Assembly: GCA_039621445.1 (NCBI GenBank) | Contig: CP154957.1 | Location: 30,347,778-30,411,777 of the forward strand | Source of the DNA: Euglena gracilis | Taxonomy: Eukaryota > Euglenida > Euglenophyceae > Euglenales | Length of the DNA stretch: 64,000 nucleotides | Direction of reading: 5' to 3' | The notes under the pieces: generated by a model | The model's input: the letters and a program-made list of their open reading frames with translations, nothing else | Told to the model about the DNA's origin: nothing | Database searches by the model: none | Position numbers and translations under genes: made by a program | In this document: positions 40,401 through 62,360 of the stretch, one piece after another | Numbering within the stretch: the stretch's first letter is position 1 | Layout: each line of letters opens with the position of its first letter

Positions 40401-43400
40401 TGCCGTTCTAACCCCCCCCCCCCACCAAATAACCTGGTGGGGTGCCAAGTTATCGGAACCAACTGTTGGCCCTGCCCCTCCCCCCCGCCAGGCCATTTGG
40501 GCCCTTTTTTCAGCGTCGTAAAGGAATTTTTCCTAAAAAGGGGGGTTGCCAAGTTACTGGAACCATCTTTTTTGCCCCTCCCCCCGCCAAGTTATTCGGC
40601 CACTGCCAGGAGCAAGAGCCCTGCCAGGTTATTTGGGGGGGTTTAAAATGTTTCAAAAATTTCCATTTTTTTTAGGTGGGGGTGAAGCTAGCTCCAGAGC
40701 AGACCGGGAAACGTGCAGTATTCAAAAGCTTTAGCAAGTGGGGTCATGTTCTTTTTGGCAGAAATTTATAGATTTACCCCTCCAGAAACAAGTTGTCCAA
40801 ACAAGCCCCAGACTGGCACTCAAGAGTTAGGCCTTCAAGAATGTTCCCCCTCAATTGATCTTTCACCCTGACCCTGTACCACAAGCTGGGAAGTCCTAAC
40901 AACCACATGGGCGTATGTTGTGTGCTTTTTCCCCACCTCCTGGAATGTGCCAAACCTTCGTCTTCTATTATTTTGATTTTTATTATCAAAATGTTTTTTC
41001 AGCAAAGTTCTCATTTGGTGTATTTTTGTTTAGACGAACGTATGGCTTGGGAAACAGGGATTTTTTTTTTAGTCTTGGACCCCCTCCCCCGGGGGGAGGG
41101 GGTAGGGTGGGTGGGTCCCTTGGACTCCCTCCCCCCCCGTGGGGGGGGGGTGGGGGTAGGGGCTGATGGGTCTACCTTTTTCGGCGCACCAAAATTTTTG
41201 AAAAGGGTGCTATTTTTAGCATTTGGCCATTTTCGGGCAAAAGTGGGTGGGTCCCCCAGGACCCCCCCTCCCCTGGGGGGGCCCCACCCCAAGGGGTGGG
41301 TGGGTGGGTGGGTGCCGACCTCCTCCCCCCCTCCTCCCCCTCTTGGGAATAAACCCAACCCCCCACTTATAACCCCCCCCATCTTATAACCAGGTTTTGA
41401 ATAGTGCTGAGCTCTTGATAAGCGCGCACCCACCCCTTCATTGATACGCGCGCACCCACCCCTTCATTGACCAGGTTTTGAATAGTGCTGAGCTCTTAAT
41501 AAGCGCGCACCCACCCCTTCATTGACCCCTCCATACATACCGGCCCACTCCATGGAGCTCTTTTGCCTGAAACCCATGGGTTTTGTGCCAGAAACAGGGC
41601 GCCGGTGGGTCGAAAAACGTTCGTTTTCGGCTCAAAAACAGTTTTTCTGGGTCCGGGAGGCCAAAAAACATCGTTTCGGGCAAAAATTTTTTTCGATTTT
41701 TTTCGACTTTTTTGACCCGGTTTTGACCCAAAGTCAATGGGTCGGCGGCCCCAAACGGGGCGCCGGCGGGTCGAAAACGCTCGTTTTCGGCTCAAAAACA
41801 GTTTTTCCGGGTCTGGGAGGCCAAAAAACATCGTTTTGGGCAAAAATTTTTTTTCGATTTTTTTCGATTTTTTTCGACTTTGTTGACCCGGTTTTGACCC
41901 AAAGTCAATGGGTCGGCGGTCCAAAACGGGGCGCTGGCGGGTCGAAAAACGCTCGTTTTCGGCTCAAAAACAGTTTTTCCGGGTCCGGGAGGCCAAAAAA
42001 CATCGTTTTGGGCAAAAAATTTTTTTCGATTTTTTTCGACTTTTTTGACCCGGTTTTGACCCAAAGTCAATGGGTCGGCGGTCCAAAACGGGGCGTTGGC
42101 GGGTCGAAAAACGCTCGTTTTCGGATCAAAAACAGTTTTTCTGGGTCCGGAAGGCCAAAAAACATCGTTTTGGGGAAAAAAATTTTGCGATTTTTTTCGA
42201 CTTTTTCGACCCGGTTTTGACCCAAAGTCAATGGGTCGGCGGTCCAAAACGGGGCGCTGGTGGGTCGAAAAACGCTCTTTTTCGGCTCAAAAACAGTTTT
42301 TCTGGGTCCGGGAGGCCAAAAAACATCGTTTCGGGCAAAAAATTTTTTTTGATTTTTTTCGACTTTTTTGACCCGGTTTTGACCCAAAGTCAATGGGTCG
42401 GCGGCCCAAAACGGGGCGCCGGCGGGTCGAAAAACGCTCGTTTTCGGCTCAAAAACAGTTTTTCCGGGTCCGGGAGGCCAAAAAACATCGTTTCGGGCAA
42501 AAAAATTTTTTTCGATTTTTTTCGACTTTTTTGACCCGGTTTTGACCCAAAGTCAATGGGTCGGCGGCCCAAAACGGGGCGCCGGCGGGTCGAAAACGCT
42601 CGTTTTCGGCTCAAAAACAGTTTTTCCGGGTCCGGGAGGCCAAAAAACATCGTTTCGGGCAAAAATTTTTTTTCGATTTTTTTCGACTTTTTCGACCCGG
42701 TTTTGACCCAAAGTCAATGGGTCGGCGGTCCAAAACGGGGCGTTGGCGGGTCGAAAAACGCTCGTTTTCGGCTCAAAAACAGTTTTTCTGGGTCCGGGAG
42801 GCCAAAAAACATCGTTTCGGGCAAAAAAATTTTTTCGATTTTTTTCGACTTTTTTGACCCGGTTTTGACCCAAAGTCAATGGGTCGGCGGCCCAAAACGG
42901 GGCGCCGGCGGGTCGAAAACGCTCGTTTTCGGCTCAAAAACAGTTTTTCCGGGTCCGGGAGGCCAAAAACCATCGTTTCGGGCAAAAAATTTTTTTTCGA
43001 TTTTTTTCGACATTTTCGACCCGGTTTTGACCCCCTCGCCCCCCCCCCCCCCCCCCCCCCCGGGTCGGGGCCACCAGGAGAACCGACGGATTATCACCAT
43101 GATCCCGGCCCCGTTCCCGGAATTTTTTTTTCAGTCGCGAGCGACTGGATTTCTAGTTTCAGAATCACCTGGGTTTGACCCCCAACTCCCCGCCAGGCCC
43201 GAGTTATTCACGCGCGAAGGGGTCCAAACTCGGTAGGATTTACCCGCCCCTCCTGGATAAGCCCCCCCCTTTGGACTCTGCCATTTCGGCCAAAAAATGT
43301 CAATTTTCAAAATATCTCCAAAATCAAGCCAAATCAAAGGAAATGTCCGGAGACCTAATTTGAAGCCCTTGGAACGCCCCATCTACCGGTATTTTGATTT

Positions 43401-46400
43401 CCCCGCAACTCCCCGCCTAGCCCGAGATACGGCCGTTTTCGGCGCAGATGGCCGTTTTGTACACTTTTCCCTCTGTTCGACTTTTTTCCGGACGTTTTCG
43501 GGTGGGGGGTCAAAAAATCGATGTTTTCAAAATTTCTCGAAAATGATGCAAAATCAAAGGAAATGTCCAGAGACCTAAATTGAAGCCCTTGGAACGCTCT
43601 ATCTAGTGGGATTTTGGTTTCCCCGCAACTCCCCGCCCAGCCCGAGATACGGGCGTTTTTTGGCCAATTTAGGCAATTTTAGGCCATTTTGTACACATTT
43701 TCCACTGTCAGACTTTGTCGTTTTCGCCAAAAAAGTCGAAAAAAATCGAAAAATTTTTTTTGCCGAAACGATGTTTTTTGGCCTCCCGGACCCAGAAAAA
43801 CTGTTTTTGAGCCGAAAACGAGCGTTTTTCGACCCGCCAGCGCCCCGTTTTGGACCGCCGACCCATTGACTTTGGGTCAAAACCGGGTCGAAAAAGTCGA
43901 AAAAAATCGAAAAAATTTTTTTTCCCGAAACGATGTTTTTTGGCCTCCCGGACCCAGAAAAACTGTTTTTGAGCCGAAAACGAGCGTTTTTCGACCCGCC
44001 AGCGCCCCGTTTTGGACCGCCGACCCATTGACTTTGGGTCAAAACCGGGTCGAAAAAGTCGAAAAAAATTGAAAATTTTTTTTTGCCCAAAACGATGTTT
44101 TTTGGCCTCCCGGATCCGGAAAAACTGTTTTTGAGCCGAAAACGAGCGTTTTTCGACCCGCCGGCGCCACGTTTTGGGCCGCCGACCCATTGACTTTGGG
44201 TCAAAACCGGGTCAAAAAAGTCGAAAAAAATCGAAATTCTTTTTTTGCCCAAAACGATGTTTTTTTGGCCTCCCGGACCCGGAAAAACTGTTTTTGATCC
44301 GAAAACGAGCGTTTTTCGACCCGCCGGCGCCCCGTTTTGGGCCGCCGACCCATTGACTTTGGGTCAAAACCGGGTCAAAAAAGTCGAAAAAAATCGAAAA
44401 ATTTTTTTTTGCCCGAAACGATGTTTTTTGGCCTCCCGGACCCAGAAAAACGGTTTTTGAGCCGAAAACGAGCGTTTTTCGACCCGCCAACGCCCCGTTT
44501 TGGACCGCCGACCCATTGACTTTGGGTCTTACCCATAAAGGGATAAGAGCTCAGCGACCCCCCCATATACACCGGCCCACTCCATGGAGCTCTTTTGACT
44601 GAAATGCAAGGGTTTTGTGCCCGAAATGGGGCGCTGGCGGGTCGAAAAACGCTCATTTTCGGCTCGAAAACAGTTTTTCCGGGTCCGGGAGGCCCAAAAT
44701 ACATCGTTTCGGGCAAAAAAATGTTTTTCGATTTTTTTCGACTTTTTTGACCCGGTTTTGACCCAAAGTCAATGGGTTGGCAGCCCAAAACGGGGCTCTT
44801 GTGGGTCGAAAAATTTCGGCTCCAAAAACAGTTTTTCCGGGCGGCCAAAAAACATCGTTTCGGGCAATTTTTTTTCGATTTTTTTTTGGACTTTTTTGAC
44901 CCGGTTTTGACCCAAAGTAAACGGGTTGCCGGCCCAATACGGGGCGCTGGTGGGTCGAAAAACGCTCGTTTTCGGCTCCAAAAACAGTTTTTATGGGTCC
45001 GGGAGGGCAAAAAACATCGTTTTGGGCAAAATTTTTTTCGATTTTTTTGAACTTTTTTTGACCGAAAGTGGCCTAAAAGTCGAACAGTGGAAAAAGTGTA
45101 CAAAATGGCCTAAAATGGCCTAAATTGGCTGAAAAACGCCCGTATCTCGGGCTGGGCGGTGAGCTGCGGGGAAACCAAAATCCCAGTAGATAGAGCGTTC
45201 CAAGGGCTTCAATTTAGGTCTCTGGACATTTCCTTTGATTTTTGCATCATTTTCGAGAAATTTTGAAAACATCGATTTTTTGACCCCCCGCCGAAAACGT
45301 CCGGAAAAAAGTGGAACAGTGGGAAAAGTGTATAAAACGGCCATCCAGGCCGAAAACGGCCGTATCTCGGGCTGGGCGGGGAGTTGCGGGGAAATCAAAA
45401 TACCGGTAGATGGGGCGTTCCAAGGGCTTCAAATTAGGTCTCCGGACATTTCCTTTGATTTGGCTTTATTTTGAAAATATTGAGATATTTTGAAAATTGA
45501 CATTTTTTGGCCGAAATGGCAGAGTCCAAAGGGGGGGGGGCTTATCCCGGGGGGGCGGGCCGATCCTACCGAGTTTGGACCCCTTCGCGCGTGAATAACT
45601 CGGGCCTGGCGGGGAGTTGGGGGTCAAACCCAGGTGATTCTGAAACTAGAAATCCAGTCGCTCGCGACTGAAAAAAAAATTCCGGGAACGGGGCCGGGAT
45701 CATGGTGATAATCCGTCGGTTCTCCTGGTGGCCCCGACCCGGGGGGGGGGTCGAGGGGTTTCGCCGGTGGTAAGCTTCGCTCTTACCCATAAAGGGATAA
45801 GAGCTCAGCGACCCCCCTCCCTACTTATAACCCCCCCCTCGGCCCCAACCACTAAACCGTGACTTATAACCCCCCCCCCCCCCGGAAGCCATGAGAAGGC
45901 AAAGAGAACCGCCAAGGCTGAAACCCCCCCCATTTATAACCCCCCCCCTCGGGGCCAACCACTAAACAGGATCCTATAACCCCCGGGGGGGTAAAAAAAA
46001 AGTGAGGGGGGGGTTTAGGTGTCGAAGTGTGCTCATCTTTAGGAACTCCAGGAAGAAAAGAGTTTTGAGTGTCAGAAGGCAACCTATGATGGCGGTGAGT
46101 CTCTATCCTAATCAGGTGTTGTGGCGAGGGGATTTTTTGAAGCCAGAAGAACCAGCCAGCACTCTTTCCCCAAGCCAGGTGCTGCCGCCTGGGCTTCCAA
46201 CTCCCTGGGTCACTGAAGTCAAGTTGCCCAGCCCAGCCCAGGGTGGGTGAGCTGAGAAGCTCTCTGTGCAAAGTGTCATGGGGCTTGAAAGAAGTGGGAT
46301 CAAAAACTGGTGAGAAATGGTGATTTTGAGGCGTTTGTGGAATTATACCTCCGCCTTCGGCGCTGCAAAGAAGGGGGAGGGCTCATTTGGCCGCCGAAGT

Positions 46401-49400
46401 CCTCGAAGGGAGTTTGTATTTGGGAGGTTTGCATTTGGCTTTGGCTTGTTGTAGTTCGTAGGTTATCAAAAAAATACACATTTTCCACTATCTTTTGTCG
46501 TTAGATAGTTCTTTCTATTTCTTCATAAAATAAAACTTAAAATTCATTTGAAGCGGTTTCCGCTTCAAGGATGACATCGTCGTAAACGGCAAAAAATTTT
46601 GGTCCTGAAGTCTGACTTAAAATTTTTGGCTGTTTTTTGCGAACATTTTTGCGAGTTTCCAGAACACAGTTCAGTCAAATTTTCCATGGGCAATTTTAAG
46701 CCGCCTAAGTTTGGGGGGTTGAGAACATGACACTTACAAATGATGAACACAATATGAATGCATAAACAATGGACAAGTCAAGGGGGCAGGTGCTGCTCTT
46801 CTCACAGGCATATAACATGGACCGCATCACAGATGAGATGCTGGAGAAGCTTGAGCCGTTTGTGCAGGATTTGGTTGTCTGCCAAGGGATTTCTGTTTTC
46901 GGTTTAAAAATGGTTTGCTTTCATCAGAGCCTGTTGGAAGCCTTCTTGCCGCTACCACGTTGTTCAGTCCTGACCCTGAAGACGTATCGATCCCCCCCTC
47001 TGGTTCAGCGATCACCTGTCCGGACTGCAAATGCCAACAGGGGGGGGGGCACATCATGCTTTTTATATATATATATATATATTATAGATCACTATAGCCT
47101 TCCTTCCCGACTTCTCAGTCCTAGCTTGTCTGGCGAGACATCGGGTGAACTTATATAGACTATCTATATATGCAGCTATATATATATGCTCTCTCTATTC
47201 ATCTCATGTCTCTCTATCTCTCTATCATGTCTATATCTCTCTCTATCTATCTCTCTCTCAGCTCTCTCTATCTATCTCTCTCTCTCTCTCTTCTTTATAT
47301 CTATATATCATCCCTCCCACCGCCTTCCTTCCCGAATTCCCAGTCCTAGCTTGGTCTGGCGAGACATCGGTGAACTTTTTCTTTTTTGCAAAATTTAAAT
47401 ACGATACTCTCATCAATTGACAGAAATGCTTTGCTTGGGATCCGGCCGAAATTGAGCGGTATTCTCCCCCATGTGGCGCTTTGTCGGCCTGGATCCGCGC
47501 TCTGTACAACCACGGCAGGTATGCCGGTGCCTGTTGTCCCACCTTTTTAGCCATAGGTGCAGAGCGTCACGTAAGCCGAAGGGCACCCATCCCCCCAGTG
47601 GGGGGTCCTAGCCAGCAGCCTTTTTTTGGGCCTCGGACCATCCCCCACCCCCGTCGACGAGTTTTTATTTTGAAGCGATCCGAAGGCTCGCTGAGCGGTT
47701 CCTGATATTTTCTTTTTGTCAGCTCAGGGGCTGGCTGGAAACGGCTGGTTGACTACTCTGCCCCCCCCTGTGGTGGGGGGGGGGGCAATGGGCTGACTTT
47801 TTTTCATGGGTCCCCCAGCTGGAACTAGGGTTAACTGTCGAAGTGTCCAAAACATCGAAACTGCAAAAACGTCCAAAAAAACTTGCTAATTATGCAAAAA
47901 AAATTTTTGCCTCGACCAGCCTCTTTTTGCAGAGATTTTGCAGGATATCAGAACTTTATTAAAGTCAGAAGAGAAGTCGCGAGCCCAGGTATGGGTTTCG
48001 GCACAAAGCGTCGAAAACTTTTGTAGATGCCCTCAGACGGCTCGATTGGGCCCCCAGGGGGCCCATACAGGCAATTGCTCAAGCACTGACCGACCCCCCC
48101 GGGGGTGGGTGACTGGTTTTTTCAGAGTGACTGACTGGTTTTTGGCCCGGATCCCGCCCGCCCCCCCCGGGGGGTGGGCCAGGAGTGGGCAAAAGTGGCT
48201 TGAGTGACCCCGGCGCCGAAGGCGCCGGAATTTTTTTTGGCCTAAAATGGCCTAAAGTGACTGGAAAGTGGCCGTTTTTCTGAGAGGCCAACCCCCCGGG
48301 GGGGGGGGGGGAGTGACTGGCTGGTTTTTTGAAAATGAGTGACTGACTGGTTTTTAAAAAAGTGGAGTGACCCCCCCTCCCCCCCCCCCGGGGGGTCGGT
48401 AAGCAATTGTATGGTCCCATATGCTGGGCTAGGCGGGTGAGGGGAACCCCCTCCCCCCTGGGGTCTAAAAAGAAACCAGCTGGATATCATGGGGGGGTGA
48501 GCCAGCAGCCAGCCTGAATTCTCCTGCCTCTGAGCTGGACCCTGTGGCATCTTTTTTGCTTTGGAAGAATACGCTGCCGGGATTTGATAAATTGCCATGC
48601 TCTTTGTCGCAGGGCTCATCGGATCCTGCAATGCCCCCCGTGCAGTGCACATGATTTGGAGGAGAACGTTGAAGCTTTGACGGGAAGGCTGCGATTGGCA
48701 CAGGCTGAGGTGTTGGTAGCGGAGGGGGAGCTGAGCGACTTGCAGGAACAGTGTCAGCAAGTGTGTATGACCTGACAAATTGATGCTGTTATTGGCCGAT
48801 GTGTGTGAATATTTGTGTGCGTTCACATGGAAACGTAATGTTGCACTTTTAAGCCCCCCTCTGAAATACAGGGGGGAGCAGAGCCATTGGCACAGTAGAT
48901 AATCATGCCTTTTTTACAGAAGGGCACCCCTTCACCAAAAGAAATAAAGTATATAAATTGCTTCCGTGTTTTAATATAAGAAGGGGTGTTTAAGGGCTTG
49001 TGAATATACGGAAACGTGCACACAATGGAATTTCTTGCGTGTGGTGTGAAGGAAACATATCAGTGTAAAAGCATGTCTCGTTTCATCGCATCGTTTGCAG
49101 CGCACACAATAAAAACTCTCCAACTGTTTCCCCCCCAAGCCAATTTTCTGCGTGCACAATCTTATTTCATCAGTCCATTCAAACAGGCTGTCGGACTTTT
49201 TTTGGCGTGACGAATGTCTTTGGAACTCCCACAATGTGCACCTGAATGCGCTCACATGCGCGGGTTCTTGCTCCACTGAACTCGAGTGCGTGCAGACCAC
49301 AGCAGGTCTTCGTTGCCCCTGCATTCTATGCTCAAGGGGATCTCATGTCATCTCATTTTGTTCCAGCGGGTTCAGGCCCTTCGGGTGCGGTATGACGGTG

Positions 49401-50436
49401 CGCTGGAACCGCTCCAAGAAACGTTCTTCGAAGCGCACCATCGGTTCAACGCTATCGCCGCCGGGTCACCCTCCCAGGGCTGCTCGGGTGATGTGGGGGC
49501 GTCTGCCTTCCCGTACAAAACCACCCCCTCCATCGTGGTCAGAGAAGGGTGCGCCAATGCGGACACGGACAGATGGACTGCATTCCAGTTAGTCCGTCCT
49601 GAATATGCGGGGAGTGTTCATCATCGGAAAGGACAATTTTTCAGAGAGACCCTGCCTCTAGGTCCCGTCATGCAATTCCATAGTTCCACACTGCAGCCAC
49701 CATACTCTCTGCCCTTCCTGCCCTTCGCTACAATGTGCCATCTCCGTTCTTGCCAAGTGTCTGTTTGTGGATGGCTCCACCGTTACTCCCCCTCTGCACT
49801 TAATTTTCGCACGTTTCCTTCCTCTGTATTTTTCCATTGGTTTGCATGGCCTCGCCTAACCCTGATGAGCATTATTTTTTGTGTGTCTGACCAAGGTGTT
49901 GTCCACATACTGCAACCAATCTCCTATTCACCCTCGACAGTGGTGTTGTTTGCATTGGAGGGTGTATCCAGAGATTTTTGCAATTAAATTTTCGAAAACA
50001 TTCAAAGTCCATGTTGACTTTTTATTGACAGCTTGCACAAAAAAAATGGAGATTTTGCAGGGTCCCCCTTTCCCTGGGCAAAATTATTTTTATTATCCCC
50101 ACATAAATGAGGTTCAGGCAATCCACCTGGTTCCAATTCTGTGATTTCATTTCATTTTCCGGCCGAACACTAAAGAAAACATGCAATACACTTCTTCTCT
50201 GTATGTGACGAATCCCTAAAGATCATTAAATCCAAAAACCTGTTTTAAACCTCAGCACATGCGCATTGACCCTTCCACCAATGATTTCAATCCATTTCTC
50301 TTTCAACAAAAGACCCACACCTGTGTGGATCTCTCCACCCAGATTTTGCTTTATCTCCTTGGCAGTGGGCACAACTCATTACTCTGTCCTTCCCTACAGG
50401 TTTGAGCAGGGAAGCGGTTTTGACCCACCTGCTTGA
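37343..50436 (+). CDS. Dynein-stalk-like protein (coiled coil, microtubule-binding domain, coiled coil)
   Basis: Exons recognised (+): 37343-37471, 37625-about 37663, 39304-39444, 40020-40196, 46808-46873, 47424-47526, 47933-47988, about 48614-48760, 49367-49464, 50400-50436. In order they encode a helical CC1 region, the microtubule-binding domain (ALRSEDLRTLQQYDNPPD, KVVEFVLIV, DWEEAK, DRITDEMLEKLEPFV, WDPAEIERYSPPCGALSAW), and a CC2 region, then GFEQGSGFDPPA and stop. This is the order and size of a dynein heavy-chain stalk, roughly 320-330 residues. No AAA+ exon was seen on either side, and an ATG follows directly on an AG at 37343, so a free-standing stalk protein is inferred. Introns where both borders resolved are GT-AG. 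The join between 47988 and 48614 and the 3' border of exon 2 are unresolved. Confidence 0.78.
37625..37663 (+). CDS. Stalk gene exon 2 (GFELLETHR)
   Basis: Joins exon 1 in phase 0 across a 153-nt GT-AG intron, giving NLEGFELLETHR, like the F-L-E-L-L-x-x-Y/H-R entry to dynein CC1. The 3' end is not resolved; a repeated CCAGCC...GAGCTGGAC block begins shortly after. Confidence 0.6.
37781..38754. mobile_element. 974-bp inverted-repeat element with minisatellite arms
   Basis: Ends CAGACATTCATTTAGTGTGT and ACACACCAAGTGAATGTCTG; TTTCTAA flanks both (37774-37780, 38755-38761). Just inside each end are degenerate tandem copies of TGTGTATCACCAAAAATTTT. No coding capacity seen. In an intron of the dynein-stalk gene. 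Confidence 0.85.
39304..39444 (+). CDS. Stalk gene exon: CC1 coiled coil
   Basis: 47 codons between GTGCAG and CAG-gtgttt: IEWKTRLAQQMQALGKAFEL, TAEVRRLRTEFMAPLDEQFQ, EAIQALQ. Heptad-like spacing of hydrophobics. It leads directly into the ALRSEDLRTL motif at the base of the microtubule-binding domain. Confidence 0.82.
40020..40196 (+). CDS. Stalk gene exon: N part of microtubule-binding domain
   Basis: 59 codons, phase 0 at both ends: ALRSEDLRTLQQYDNPPDTY, RKVVEFVLIVREEPPTDWEE, AKVMFTESYFSTFFVKHAK. It matches the dynein pattern L-x-x-D-L-x-x-I/L-x-x-x-x-N-P-P ... V-x-x-V ... D-W-x-x-A-K ... F-x-x. Conventional introns on both sides. Confidence 0.88.
41055..41342. mobile_element. 3'-eroded copy of the CAGGG-ended MITE
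   Basis: Left end CAGGGATTTTTTTTT and the same body as the other two copies; TTGGGAAA on the left and TTGGGAAT on the right. The right terminal repeat is missing. Confidence 0.7.
41580..43030 (+). repeat. 162-bp satellite array, direct orientation
   Basis: About nine tandem units, each with TTTTGACCCAAAGTCAATGG, GGGGCGCCGGCGGGTCGAAA, CTCAAAAACAGTTTTTC, GGCCAAAAAACATCGTTT and a T-rich end. Inside the 6.6-kb intron of the dynein-stalk gene. Confidence 0.95.
43040..45745. repeat. 2.7-kb fold-back (large inverted repeat) built of satellite units
   Basis: 43063-43720 (GGGTCGGGGCCACCAGGAGA, CCGACGGATTATCACCATGA, then GGCGTTCC-type monomers) recurs in reverse complement at about 45060-45740. Between them the 162-bp unit runs inverted at 43735-44527 and direct at 44620-45060. 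Arms are therefore about 1.2 kb. Confidence 0.88.
46808..46873 (+). CDS. Stalk gene exon: central helix of microtubule-binding domain
   Basis: 22 codons AYNMDRITDEMLEKLEPFVQ, DL. Equivalent to the Y-D-K-D-x-I-x-x-x-x-L-x-K-L-E-x-Y/F segment of dynein heavy chains. It is reached only after a 6.6-kb GT-AG intron packed with satellite DNA. Confidence 0.88.
47062..47300. repeat. AT and CT simple-sequence block
   Basis: TATATATATATATATA near 47065 followed by TCTCTCTATCTATCTCTCTC over about 110 nt. Short direct repeats of TTCCCGAATTCCCAGTCCTAGC-like sequence flank it. Confidence 0.85.
47424..47526 (+). CDS. Stalk gene exon: C part of microtubule-binding domain
   Basis: KCFAWDPAEIERYSPPCGAL, SAWIRALYNHGRYA. 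Matches F-x-P-E-x-I/V-x-x-x-S-x-A-C-x-x-L-x-x-W-V/I-R-A-M/L-x-x-Y. The donor chosen (GCCG then gtgcct) keeps frame into the next exon (EILQDIRTLLKSEEKSRAQ). Confidence 0.86.
47933..47988 (+). CDS. Stalk gene exon: start of CC2
   Basis: Completes a Glu codon then reads ILQDIRTLLKSEEKSRAQ, ending at a GT donor in phase 0. Charged heptad pattern as expected for the second stalk helix. Confidence 0.78.
48068..48413. mobile_element. MITE of the CATACCATTGCT family, 346 bp
   Basis: CAGGCAATTGCTCAAG / TAAGCAATTGTATG ends with flanks GGCCCATA / GTCCCATA (7 of 8). Shares GTGACTGACTGGTTTTT with the other copies. In an intron of the dynein-stalk gene. Confidence 0.8.
48614..48760 (+). CDS. Stalk gene exon: CC2 coiled coil
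   Basis: Contains AHDLEENVEALTGRLRLAQA, EVLVAEGELSDLQEQCQQ, a clear coiled coil, ending at CAA-gtgtgt. The 5' border is unresolved: the obvious acceptor (GTCGCAG) is one nucleotide out of phase with exon 47933-47988. Confidence 0.75.
49367..49464 (+). CDS. Stalk gene exon: end of CC2
   Basis: RVQALRVRYDGALEPLQETF, FEAHHRFNAIAAG, joined in phase 0 to the previous exon by a GT-AG intron (acceptor TTGTTCCAG). Confidence 0.78.
50400..50436 (+). CDS. Stalk gene candidate terminal exon
   Basis: After acceptor TTCCCTACAG the frame reads G-FEQGSGFDPPA then TGA at 50434-50436, in phase with the GG left by the previous exon. If right, the protein stops just where a full dynein would continue to AAA5. 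A 12-codon exon is weak evidence alone. Confidence 0.5.
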
Positions 50437-50865
50437 AGTCTTGACATTTTCCTGCTTTTTTTTTGCCAATTATGTATATTTAACAAGCAGGTGCAACAAT
50501 GCTGTTTTTTGTTTTGTTTTTTTGATCTATTTGAATCTCCGAAACTGCATTAAATCAAATATTTTGCTTGCATTTCCATTGCTTTTGTTGTCCCACCTAT
50601 CCCAGTACCACTTTCTGATTCAAGAAAGAATTGTGCATATGAATCTCAGGTTCCAGGAAACTTTTCGTTCCTCCTTATTTTTTTCAAATGGACTGGGATG
50701 TTGGTTTTCCAACGGAGTCATGATCATCGAGAAAGACGCTGCCTCCGCAGTGACCCAGTTGGCTTTTCTGCCTCGGACACAGTTCTTCAGTCTCCGTTGT
50801 TCTTTCTCCCACCCTGCCCCAACCGTCACAGCTTCGCTTGAGACACCGGTTCCTTCCCCCCATCC

Positions 50866-62360
<11,495 letters not shown>

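Noticed and set aside
42556-43236. Long open frames on both strands across 41.5-45.1 kb and 8.2-8.9 kb
   Set aside because: They follow the 162-bp satellite, whose length is a multiple of three and lacks stops in several frames; the same peptide repeats in all orientations.
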